A stretch of 52,277 nucleotides of DNA from Oscillospiraceae bacterium (lineage in GTDB: Bacteria; Bacillota; Clostridia; Oscillospirales; SIG530): contig SVND01000012.1 in assembly GCA_015067075.1 (NCBI GenBank), positions 1 through 52,277 of the forward strand. Direction: 5' to 3'. The notes below the pieces were generated by a model. That model was not told the origin of the DNA and made no database searches. It saw nothing but the letters and a program-made list of their open reading frames with translations. The position numbers were made by a program, and so were the translations under genes. Shown in pieces: positions 43,449 through 51,247 of this stretch; positions within the stretch are counted from its first letter, which is position 1, and each line of letters opens with the position of its first letter.

Positions 43449-43499
43449 GGCGGTAGTTTTTGGTGGTGCAAAATTGCATAAAAATTACCGCCATATTTT
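43449..43499 (+). promoter_or_regulatory. Leader hairpin, possible attenuator
   Basis: Thirteen-pair stem GGCGGTAGTTTTT (43449-43461) with AAAAATTACCGCC (43480-43492), one G-U pair, 18-base loop, followed by a T-rich stretch. It lies between copy 2 of the ECF-like promoter and the first lipoprotein gene, so it can act as a terminator or leader structure. Confidence 0.5.
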
Positions 43500-43517
43500 T
43501 AAATCAGGAGGATACAT

Positions 43518-44645
43518 ATGAAAAAAGTTATTACAGTTTTACTCGCGGTTTTATTTTGCTTTGCAGTTGCATCTTGTGACGAGGGAAAAGAAGAAAAAAG
43601 CTTGATAAAGACAGGGAGAGACTTTTGTGCGGTAGAAAACGGTGTGTTTTTTATTGATAACGAAAATATGAAGTTTTACGACTTTGAAACAAGGCAGATC
43701 GTGTATCTTTGCAACAAAGCAAACTGTAACCACGAGCCCTATAGAAGTGAAACAAATCCGCTTCCTACATGTGATTCCGTTGCAATGAAAGGTGAGGGTA
43801 TTATAGGCGTAATGGCATATAATAATACTCTTTATTGGGTAATGTCGGATATGGCGCAAAAACCGTCAGTATGTGTATATGAAAGTAAGCTTGACGGAAG
43901 TGGGAAAAAGCTTGTGACATCTATTGACGGTTTAACAATGACAAATTATCTTCCTATATTTTGCGCAAACGGAAAAATGTATTTGCATCAAAAGTCCTTT
44001 GAAAATTGGGATGCGGGAGCGAATGAAGAAAATGAACGGGAACGTATTCATTGCATTGATCTTAAGAGTGGAAAAAGCGAATGTCTTTTAGATATAGAAG
44101 CAGGAAAAGGATATTCAAGAGTAACATCGATGTATTTAAAAAACAACGAGATGTACTATGTATTGCGGAATTGCGGATATGACGGGGAAGAATATGAATA
44201 TTCGGATATGACTAGCGATGTAGAAATACATAAGCTTGATCTTCAAACAAAAGAAAAGACGATATTGTCGGCAGACGGAAAAGACGATTACGACCTTTTG
44301 ATTGGAATTTCGTCGGAAGGTGAGTTGATATACAATAATCGGAAGGGAAATAAGCAAAAAATATATAATGAGAGCAACACAGTAATAGCTGAATATGAAG
44401 CGTATGCTACACCGTACATAGATGGGGACAAGCTGATACTGAATTTTGTAGATGGTGGAAAAAGTCGATATGAAATAAAGAGCCTGACAACGGGAGAGCT
44501 GATAGATGAGTTTATTTGTAATACAACAGCTATATGGAGTGATACGGATAAATGGTTTATTTCAATGGGTACAACTGGCGGTGACAGAACGTTTTCAGTA
44601 ATTGACAAGGATGATTTTTACAGCGGAAAAATAGCATGGCATTAA
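43518..44645 (+). CDS. Probable beta-propeller lipoprotein (family B)
   Basis: Protein of 375 residues with lipobox AVASC (Cys20). The body is made of repeated four-strand units, as in TolB/DUF5050-like propellers. The motif LCNKANCNHEPYRSE (C-x4-C-x-H, with a further Cys 13 residues on) is near residue 75, followed by YESKLDGSGKKLV. The product is close to that of the next gene along its full length. AGGAGGAT precedes the ATG. It opens a five-gene unit behind copy 2 of the ECF-like promoter, in which all products are lipoproteins. Ligand unknown. Confidence 0.75.
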   Translation: MKKVITVLLAVLFCFAVASCDEGKEEKSLIKTGRDFCAVENGVFFIDNENMKFYDFETRQIVYLCNKANCNHEPYRSETNPLPTCDSVAMKGEGIIGVMAYNNTLYWVMSDMAQKPSVCVYESKLDGSGKKLVTSIDGLTMTNYLPIFCANGKMYLHQKSFENWDAGANEENERERIHCIDLKSGKSECLLDIEAGKGYSRVTSMYLKNNEMYYVLRNCGYDGEEYEYSDMTSDVEIHKLDLQTKEKTILSADGKDDYDLLIGISSEGELIYNNRKGNKQKIYNESNTVIAEYEAYATPYIDGDKLILNFVDGGKSRYEIKSLTTGELIDEFICNTTAIWSDTDKWFISMGTTGGDRTFSVIDKDDFYSGKIAWH

Positions 44646-44665
44646 AATGATTAAGGAAGGTACAT

Positions 44666-45802
44666 ATGAAAAAGTTTATAACAATTTTACTCGCGGTGTT
44701 ACTTTGCTTTGCGGTTGCATCTTGTGGTGAAAAGAAAAAAGGTGACGTTGTAATATCAGGAAACGGTTATTGCGTTACGGATAATGGTATTTACCACATT
44801 AACCGAGACAATATGTGCTTCTCCGATTTTGCAACAGGATATGAGGTTGTACTTTGCAATAAACCTGAATGCAATCATGCGCCCTATAACAGTGAAACGA
44901 ATCCACTTCCGAGCTGTGCGTCTGTCGCAATGGCTGATGAAATTTTATTTGACGTTGTTGCAGGCGGAGAAAAAATGTATTGGATAAATTCAGGTGCAGG
45001 TGCTTCGCCCAATATAAGCATATATGAAAGCAACCTTGACGGAAGCGGGAAAAGACTTATTGCGCAAATTGATGGCTTCGTAATGATAAATTACTTACCA
45101 ACAGTATACATGGAAGGAAAGCTGTTTTTGCATCAGCGCTCCTTTGAAAGTTGGGATGCGGCGACAAATAGCGAAAACGAACGTGAATATATTCGATGTG
45201 TTGACATTGCAAGCGGAAAGGTTAAAACGGTGATTGACATCGAGGCGGACGAGTATTTTAACGCAGTTGACAGTATGACGGCATGGGGAGGAAAGCTTTA
45301 TTTCACACTGAATAAAAACGTATATAAACAGCTTGAAAATGGATTGGAGCTTGTTGAGATAGACCAAACAGTCTATGAGGTAGACGGTGGAACGCTTGAA
45401 AAAAAGTTTTTGTTTGAAAATGACGGAATAATGAGAAGCGTTTACGGATTTACAAGCAAAGGAGAAATAATTTATGTCGAAAGCAATGGCGAGCAGAGAA
45501 AGCTTTTAAAAGGCAAGGGCAAGGCTTTACTCGACATTTTTAACAGCGGACGAGCTTTTATAGACAGCTATGATGATAAAATCATTTATGTAGATTATAA
45601 TGAAGGCGATGATGGATATTCTGTTATAGATATAGCGACAGGCGAAACGGTAACGGAGATTTCATGTGACAGTAAAATTATAGCAGGCTTTACGGACGAG
45701 CTTGTTGTTGCACGAGATATCGTCGATGGACGATTTTTCTACATGGCGGCGAAGAAGAACGAGCTGTATAATGGCATAATAAATTGGTTTAGCATGAATT
45801 AG
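44666..45802 (+). CDS. Probable beta-propeller lipoprotein (family B)
   Basis: Protein of 378 residues, a tandem paralog of the gene 20 bp upstream. Lipobox AVASC, then LCNKPECNHAPYNSE (C-x4-C-x-H...C) and YESNLDGSGKRLI. The first 20 codons nearly match those of the neighbouring lipoprotein genes at DNA level. Sites: AAGGAAGG before the ATG. The two propellers diverge more in their last third, which suggests different ligands or partners. Function unknown. Confidence 0.75.
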   Translation: MKKFITILLAVLLCFAVASCGEKKKGDVVISGNGYCVTDNGIYHINRDNMCFSDFATGYEVVLCNKPECNHAPYNSETNPLPSCASVAMADEILFDVVAGGEKMYWINSGAGASPNISIYESNLDGSGKRLIAQIDGFVMINYLPTVYMEGKLFLHQRSFESWDAATNSENEREYIRCVDIASGKVKTVIDIEADEYFNAVDSMTAWGGKLYFTLNKNVYKQLENGLELVEIDQTVYEVDGGTLEKKFLFENDGIMRSVYGFTSKGEIIYVESNGEQRKLLKGKGKALLDIFNSGRAFIDSYDDKIIYVDYNEGDDGYSVIDIATGETVTEISCDSKIIAGFTDELVVARDIVDGRFFYMAAKKNELYNGIINWFSMN

Positions 45803-45828
45803 TTGATTGAAAACAAGGGAGGATACTC

Positions 45829-47436
45829 ATGAAAAAGCTTATAACAGTTTTACTCGCGGTTTTATTTTGCTTTGCATTTGCATCTTGTAACGATGAGAAA
45901 AATCCCGATGCAACACCGACACCTGAGGCAACGCCTACAAAAACTGCACAGCCTGCAACTGCTACACCGACTGAAATGCCTGAATGGCTTAAAACATCGC
46001 AAGAAATGAATGAAAAATATGCCGACAAAACACGTGTTGTCTGGCATATGAGTACAGGTGCAAACTGCTCCCCGGAGTTTGCGAGAGCGATAAATGAGTA
46101 TCTCGATAAAAAAGGATATGATTTTTTCATTGATCTGTACAGTATGAACGGTGATTGGTCGGGATATAGTTTTGTAAGCGATCTTAAAAAAGACGGTGTG
46201 CAAGCTGATATTATCGAAACAAACGGATGTATGGATCCAATAGGAGATGCATATTACGCATATGTCAGGGACGGATTTTTCGCGCCGATGACGGAATTTT
46301 TTGAAACAGAATCGGGAAAAGAACTTCGCGCATTTTATGATGAAAAAATATGGGAAGCTGCGGAAATAAATGACGAGGTGTACGGTGTTACTACGCGAGC
46401 GGTAAATGATTATCAAAGAGTATACGTTTTTAACAAGGCGATTTTGGAGAAATATGAACTTTCCGTGGATGATTTTACGGGCGACTTAGAAAAAGATTAC
46501 GAGCTTTTTAAACGTGTATATGACGCGGAGATAAAGGAAACCCCTGATTTTGTAACGGTTTTATTTAATGAAAGCAGTGAAACGTTGCCGTATGAAAGAG
46601 TAATGACGAATTCAGTATTTCCGCGTTGCATTGTTGCAAAAACAGGTGAAGAAAATGGAAATATACTTAATTTGTACGAACAGCAAGACGTAGCACAAAA
46701 GCTCTATACGGTGAAAAAATATATGGACAGCGGTTTTTGTCAGCAAGGAAGATTGCCTGAAGATATGCATAACTTTTTCTGTATATATACATTAGTGGGC
46801 AAAAAGTATGAAATGCGTGAAATAGCACAAAAAAATGCTCCGATCACAATGAAGGGAGAGCTTTTGCCGTTGCCTGACGATGTTCAAATAGAAGGAAAGT
46901 GGCTTGAAGGAACGACACGAGTTATAACTGCGATAGAAAGATGCTTTGGTGTTGCATCGTGGAGCGAGCATAAAGATGAAGCGTTTGAAGTAATAAAGCT
47001 TATGAGCACAGATGCTGAATTTGCAAACATATTGATGTACGGCAAGGAAGGCAGTACTTATGAAATAGAGGCTGGAAAAGCAGTATATACAATGTCGGAA
47101 AGTGAGATAGGTGCAAGAGGAAGCTTTTACATAAATGAATTACTGCTGTTGCCGAGAAAGGGAGAGGCTGAGAATAAAGCGGAAATATACAGACAGCTTT
47201 ATGAAAAAGCTGAAACGTCGGCAGTAACGGGCTTCCATTACGACAATCCAGAAACATTGGAGCTGCAACAAACTATCGGCAGAATAGAGCAGGAATATGC
47301 AGGGCTTTGGAGCGGTGCATACGAGGATGTAGACGCGACACTTGCGGAGCTTAACGCAAAACTTTATGAAGCGGGATTGCAAACGCTTTTGGATGATATA
47401 AACACGCAGTTTAAAGAGTGGAAAAGCATAAAATGA
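45829..47436 (+). CDS. Solute-binding-protein-like lipoprotein (family A)
   Basis: Protein of 535 residues. The signal (MKKLITVLLAVLFCFAFASC) is of the same sequence type as the preceding propeller genes, so signal and body have been shuffled. A Thr/Pro/Ala-rich linker follows, then an alpha/beta solute-binding-like domain with DDFTGDLEKDYELFKRVYD, FGVASWSEHKDEAFEVIKLM and a DUF3502-like end (NILMYGKEGSTYEI). The last ~45 residues form a conserved helix block (ATLAELNAKLYEAGLQTLLD) shared with the next gene. GGGAGGAT precedes the ATG. No permease or ATPase belongs to it here. Confidence 0.75.
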   Translation: MKKLITVLLAVLFCFAFASCNDEKNPDATPTPEATPTKTAQPATATPTEMPEWLKTSQEMNEKYADKTRVVWHMSTGANCSPEFARAINEYLDKKGYDFFIDLYSMNGDWSGYSFVSDLKKDGVQADIIETNGCMDPIGDAYYAYVRDGFFAPMTEFFETESGKELRAFYDEKIWEAAEINDEVYGVTTRAVNDYQRVYVFNKAILEKYELSVDDFTGDLEKDYELFKRVYDAEIKETPDFVTVLFNESSETLPYERVMTNSVFPRCIVAKTGEENGNILNLYEQQDVAQKLYTVKKYMDSGFCQQGRLPEDMHNFFCIYTLVGKKYEMREIAQKNAPITMKGELLPLPDDVQIEGKWLEGTTRVITAIERCFGVASWSEHKDEAFEVIKLMSTDAEFANILMYGKEGSTYEIEAGKAVYTMSESEIGARGSFYINELLLLPRKGEAENKAEIYRQLYEKAETSAVTGFHYDNPETLELQQTIGRIEQEYAGLWSGAYEDVDATLAELNAKLYEAGLQTLLDDINTQFKEWKSIK

Positions 47437-47527
47437 AGTGAATAGGAGGAACAACAATGAAAAAACTTACAGCAATAGTATTGGCGATGTTGACGATATG
47501 CATGCTTTTTACTGCATGCAATGAAAA
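47323..47527 (+). repeat. Duplicated junction repeat, copy A
   Basis: About 205 bp covering the last ~38 codons of one family A gene, the spacer and the first ~23 codons of the next gene. It matches copy B at 48948-49152 with few differences and no length change (the ATG lies at offset 134 in both). Confidence 0.8.
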
Positions 47528-49061
47528 TTCGAACTCGGGAATCATAACAAAACCGTCTGAAGATCCTACGCCGACATTGCAGGAATGTATTACTATTACT
47601 GTACAACCTACCCCTGCCGATTCCAAAGTTGTAACAAGAGTAAAACTTGAAAGCTATTTTGAAGAAAAATACCCCGATAAAAAGAAAATAGTTTATGTTG
47701 CTCCGTATTTGATAAATATAGATGCATCCGGAAATAAGGTGGTTATAACCGACACGGAAAATGTATCAAATGAAATTGCATTAAATGAATATTTAGATGC
47801 AATAGGCTGTGATTTTTACTTGTATTTCGATTGGCAAGAGAGTGCAGCGTATAAAGATAATATTTTTTCGATGTTTGGTGGTGGACACCAAATAGAGCTT
47901 GTTGATACATATAGTGATTATTTAAAAAGAAAGGTTGAAAATGAACAAGTTGATATCATACATGCTGGCTATGTGGTAAGAGTGGGTTATGTGGATTTAA
48001 ATGAGCCGCTTTTATATTGTTTGTCGAATAGCTTTTTTTCAGATGTTACTGGATTCATAAAAAACAGTTTGATTTACAAAAAAAATCCGAAAAATTATTG
48101 GAAATCACTGTCGTGTGATGGAAAAATATATGGAATTATGATGAAAAATTTCGATTTTGTGTCGTGTGCAAGAGAATTGGAAATAGACGGTGCTTTAATG
48201 GAGGCGGCTGGATACAAAGTTGAGGATTTTACAGGGCAAATAGAAAAAGATTATGAAAAGCTTAAAGAAATGCAAAAATATAAGAAAGAAGGGACAAAAG
48301 CACTCCTTGAATTAAAGCATAAAAACGTAAAAGGAATAACTAGTATACGTAACAAAGGGTTTGCTTCGGCAAAAACAGGAGAAGATAAAATATTTAATCT
48401 TTATGAAAAAGAAGAAATTAAGGAATACTTTAAGTTTTTACAGAGAGTCAATGCGGATGAGCTTTTGGAAAAAGACTTTTTTATGAGCGGAAATATAAAC
48501 AATGTGGCTAAATATCAGCTTGATTATTTGGATGATAATTATGAACAGCCGAATATAATAAAGGAATTTTTGGCTGCTTCAAATACTGAGTACTATAAGA
48601 TTAGTATTTTTTCTGAAAAAACACAGGCTGTAAATGCAAAAACAGCAGTTGGAGTGGCGGAAAAATCTGAAAATAAAGCGGAAGCATTTAAGGTGCTGGA
48701 GCTTTTGTATACAGATGAAAAAGCTAAGAATATCCTCATTTATGGAAACGAAGAAGGAAACGGCAAGGCGAATAATTTGTATCAGATAACTTTGGACGTA
48801 TCTATAAATGAGGAAGTATATGAACAAGCGATAGAAAATGTTGAGCTTTCGCCCATATGCGGTTTTTGGTATTTTGACAATGCGGAAACATGGGCAGAGC
48901 TTGCAAAGATAGAAGCTGAATACGAAGGACTTTGGTTTGGTGAATACGAGGACGTAGACGCGACACTTGCGGAGCTTAACGCAAAGCTTTATGAAGCAGG
49001 CTTACAAACGCTTTTGGATGATATAAACGCACAGTATAAAGCGTGGAAAGGCATAAAATGA
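47457..49061 (+). CDS. Solute-binding-protein-like lipoprotein (family A)
   Basis: Protein of 534 residues with lipobox LFTAC (Cys21). It is a paralog of the gene 20 bp upstream, but the middle has diverged strongly: more Lys, Ile and Asn, and visibly AT-richer codons. The C-terminal ~45 residues (YEDVDATLAELNAKLYEAGL) and the 20-bp junction are almost identical at DNA level to the upstream copy (see the repeats at 47323 and 48948). It keeps TAVGVAEKSENKAEAFKVLE, the binding-protein signature. Role unknown. Confidence 0.75.
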   Translation: MKKLTAIVLAMLTICMLFTACNENSNSGIITKPSEDPTPTLQECITITVQPTPADSKVVTRVKLESYFEEKYPDKKKIVYVAPYLINIDASGNKVVITDTENVSNEIALNEYLDAIGCDFYLYFDWQESAAYKDNIFSMFGGGHQIELVDTYSDYLKRKVENEQVDIIHAGYVVRVGYVDLNEPLLYCLSNSFFSDVTGFIKNSLIYKKNPKNYWKSLSCDGKIYGIMMKNFDFVSCARELEIDGALMEAAGYKVEDFTGQIEKDYEKLKEMQKYKKEGTKALLELKHKNVKGITSIRNKGFASAKTGEDKIFNLYEKEEIKEYFKFLQRVNADELLEKDFFMSGNINNVAKYQLDYLDDNYEQPNIIKEFLAASNTEYYKISIFSEKTQAVNAKTAVGVAEKSENKAEAFKVLELLYTDEKAKNILIYGNEEGNGKANNLYQITLDVSINEEVYEQAIENVELSPICGFWYFDNAETWAELAKIEAEYEGLWFGEYEDVDATLAELNAKLYEAGLQTLLDDINAQYKAWKGIK

Positions 49062-49152
49062 AGTGAATAGGAGGAACAACAATGAAAAAACTTACAGCGA
49101 TAATATTGGCAATGTTAACGATATGCGTGCTTTTTGCTGCATGCAATGAAAA
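48948..49152 (+). repeat. Duplicated junction repeat, copy B
   Basis: Matches 47323-47527 base for base with few differences. Here it joins a family A end to a family B start, while copy A joins two family A genes. The leader part recurs a third time at 51248. Confidence 0.8.
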
Positions 49153-50290
49153 AAGTGACAACACAACTACGGTGATTAAGAGTAACTTGCCAGGCCTTGT
49201 ATCAAACGGGTATCTTTTAACAGCACATGTGGAAGGAAAAGTGCGGATATATGCGCCGGAAACAGGGTATTCGATGATATATTGCAATCAGCCCGGCTGT
49301 AAGCATGAACAGTACAGCGAAAACAATATTGCCCCGTCATGTACTGCTGTATTTCCTGAAGACGGAGTGCTTATGGGAGCGTTTTTCTATAATGAGAAAA
49401 TGTATATGTTCGGTTGGGATAACTCGCTACTTAATACGGTTTTTTACAGTAGCAATCTTGATGGAACGGGCAAAAAGAAGCTTGGAAGGATGGAAAACGC
49501 AGCAATAGATCATAATTACGGTTTGCTGATAAATGACGGAATACTGTATTTTCCGGGAGAAGGTAGGAGTTTTGACGGAAAGCAATCGACTACAAAAAGT
49601 GTTATAGCGGCGATAGATATGAAAACGGGAGAGGGCGAGATAATTCATGAGATTGGAGAGAGTCAGTATAATCTTTTTAACGAGGTATATATGGCAGACG
49701 ATTACTTTTTCTATTTAGCAACAACGCCTGAAACTGCGAAGAAGATAACAGAGGCACTTAACAAAGGTGATAAAGAGTTTAGTAAGACTCTTCCCGATGG
49801 ATGGGGTGTGCTTTATTGTTTGAATATACATACGGGCGAAAATAAAAAGCTTTACGATAGCGGATGGCATGATTTTTATTGGCCGTTGAAGGTGAATATA
49901 GATAGCACTTTCTTTTACAGCCGCACTGTCAGAGATGAAAACGGAAATGCTGTATCTAAACAAATACGCGAATATAACGCGGAAACAGGAGAAGACAAGG
50001 AGTGCCGATTCGGCAATATAAGTATAATAAGGCGCTTTGAGAATAAAATTTACTACGGCTTGAACGCTTCAAATGAAGCGAGCGTCAACTACGTATACGA
50101 TGTGAAGACAGGAAAGTCGCATAAATTAGAAAATGAAATCGACTTATCGAAAGTAAATGTAACATCTGCTGATGAGAGTAATCTGTTTTGCAACGCTAAT
50201 ATGAGTAGCGGTAATACAGTTATGTCGTGGATGACCTTTGATGAATTTGAGAATGGCTTGACACAGCCGCATATTTTCGATGAGCAGTAA
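49082..50290 (+). CDS. Probable beta-propeller lipoprotein (family B)
   Basis: Protein of 402 residues with lipobox LFAAC. Its first ~70 bases copy those of the preceding family A gene, so a family B body is joined to a family A leader. It has YCNQPGCKHEQYSEN followed by a Cys (C-x4-C-x-H-x11-C) and YSSNLDGTGKKKL. The product closely matches the truncated gene at the window end. AGGAGGAAC precedes the ATG. It is the last gene of the five-gene unit; a 3'-end relic and two further ECF-like promoters follow. Confidence 0.75.
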   Translation: MKKLTAIILAMLTICVLFAACNEKSDNTTTVIKSNLPGLVSNGYLLTAHVEGKVRIYAPETGYSMIYCNQPGCKHEQYSENNIAPSCTAVFPEDGVLMGAFFYNEKMYMFGWDNSLLNTVFYSSNLDGTGKKKLGRMENAAIDHNYGLLINDGILYFPGEGRSFDGKQSTTKSVIAAIDMKTGEGEIIHEIGESQYNLFNEVYMADDYFFYLATTPETAKKITEALNKGDKEFSKTLPDGWGVLYCLNIHTGENKKLYDSGWHDFYWPLKVNIDSTFFYSRTVRDENGNAVSKQIREYNAETGEDKECRFGNISIIRRFENKIYYGLNASNEASVNYVYDVKTGKSHKLENEIDLSKVNVTSADESNLFCNANMSSGNTVMSWMTFDEFENGLTQPHIFDEQ

Positions 50291-50310
50291 TGAAACTGAT
50301 GAGTGAGCGC

Positions 50311-50354
50311 GATGGAACGATATAAACACGCAGTTTGAAGCGTGAAAAAGCATA
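50311..50354 (+). pseudogene. Relic of the 3' end of a family A lipoprotein gene
   Basis: GATATAAACACGCAGTTT and the following AAAAGCATAAAA match the last ~15 codons of the gene ending at 47436, with one small indel. No reading frame leads into it, so it is a leftover of a deleted or recombined copy. Confidence 0.65.
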
Positions 50355-50382
50355 AAAAAATTTAAAGATTTTTTAAAAAAAG

Positions 50383-50408
50383 TGAGACAAAATTGGATTT
50401 CAAACGTA
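50383..50408 (+). promoter_or_regulatory. ECF-sigma-like promoter, copy 3
   Basis: TGAGAC 50383-50388, 16-bp spacer, CGTA 50405-50408. About 48 bases including the A-tract are identical to copy 1. It lies 130 bp upstream of copy 4 in tandem. Confidence 0.58.
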
Positions 50409-50512
50409 CTATATAAATAGAGGGCTAATTTATCCGAAAAGAGCTAAAAAACTAATAAAAACAGCGGAAAAAACAACTTTTTTCAAAAAAATTAAAAAAA
50501 GTTTGAAAAAAG

Positions 50513-50538
50513 TGAGACAAAATTGATTTTGAATTGTA
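50513..50538 (+). promoter_or_regulatory. ECF-sigma-like promoter, copy 4
   Basis: TGAGAC 50513-50518, 16-bp spacer, TGTA 50535-50538, behind A/T tracts. The leader after it (CTCTCAATCTGTAAAGGAGG) resembles that after copy 1 (TCTCAACTTTTAAAGGAG). Confidence 0.55.
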
Positions 50539-50587
50539 ATATATAGTAGGGGGATAAAATCTCTCAATCTGTAAAGGAGGAAAATAT

Positions 50588-50662
50588 ATGACAATTCAAA
50601 GTGAAAAGTCTCGCGAAACACCGCCGTGGAAAGTAGCGCAGCTTATTGAAGGCGGAAAATAA
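50588..50662 (+). CDS. Short leader ORF, 24 codons
   Basis: ATG 8 bases after a full AAAGGAGG site, ending in TAA at 50660-50662. The peptide starts MTIQSEKS, has PPWKVAQ in the middle and ends LIEGGK. It occupies the place where copy 1 of the promoter has the lipoprotein start. GGCGG at 50651-50655, overlapping its last codons, can pair with CCGCC at 50683-50687. It may be a translated leader peptide, a small functional peptide or the relic of a gene start. No family recognised. Confidence 0.45.
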   Translation: MTIQSEKSRETPPWKVAQLIEGGK

Positions 50663-50726
50663 GCTGTAAAAAAACAAGGTAACCGCCGCAAATATTATTT
50701 ACAAATGAAAAAATGGAGGAACAAAA

Positions 50727-51176
50727 ATGAAAAAGGTTATATCATTGATAATGGTAGTGTTGATGCTTACTATGCCCATGGTAGCGTCGGCAGAGAATTT
50801 GTTTGACAGAGTGCTTATACCGCAAGCAGCATCAACTCGCGGAAGCGGAACGTCTACAACGATTGGTCAATGGCATATATCTGCAGGTGTAACACGAGGA
50901 ACAAATTCTTCGTCTGTCGGATATGCATATGCATGGACGAACATAACTTGGATGGGTTATCCGAGTAACCCCACGGATCTTTGCTACACACAAACGGCAG
51001 CAATAGTAACATATAACGATGGTTCATATGCCTCTAATAATTCGGTTTATTATAGCGGTTCTACAAACTGCCAGGCGATAGACAACAGCGCTGTCGGTAA
51101 AACAGTAACACGTGCACAAGGTGCACATTTAGCTGAAAGCGGCGGACAGGATTGGACAACTTCTACTTCCTATTAA
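50727..51176 (+). CDS. Small secreted Ser/Thr-rich protein
   Basis: Protein of 149 residues. The signal peptide MKKVISLIMVVLMLTMPMVA is cut after VASA, and there is no lipobox, unlike all its neighbours. The mature part (about 125 residues) is rich in Ser, Thr, Gly, Tyr and Trp, with two Cys (DLCYT and TNCQA) that could form a disulfide. Phrases such as TIGQWHISAGVTRG and YAYAWTNITWMGY suggest a small beta protein. No known family is recognised; a bacteriocin-like or surface-binding role is conceivable. GGAGGAAC precedes the ATG, and a strong hairpin follows at 51185. Confidence 0.75.
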   Translation: MKKVISLIMVVLMLTMPMVASAENLFDRVLIPQAASTRGSGTSTTIGQWHISAGVTRGTNSSSVGYAYAWTNITWMGYPSNPTDLCYTQTAAIVTYNDGSYASNNSVYYSGSTNCQAIDNSAVGKTVTRAQGAHLAESGGQDWTTSTSY

Positions 51177-51184
51177 AGATTTAT

Positions 51185-51212
51185 CAGGTAGGCGGGGATT
51201 CCCGCCTACCTG
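51185..51212 (+). terminator. Strong hairpin after the small secreted protein gene
   Basis: Perfect 12-bp GC-rich stem CAGGTAGGCGGG (51185-51196) with CCCGCCTACCTG (51201-51212), GATT loop. No T-tract follows, so it may protect or uncouple the mRNA and not terminate fully. Confidence 0.6.
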
Positions 51213-51247
51213 TATAGATAAAATTATAATATTTTTAGGAGGGCAAT

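Noticed and set aside
37513-50538. The repeated TGAGAC elements as mobile-element ends or CRISPR-like repeats
   Set aside because: Spacing is irregular (thousands of bases), there is no spacer structure or transposase, and each copy stands directly upstream of a gene start.
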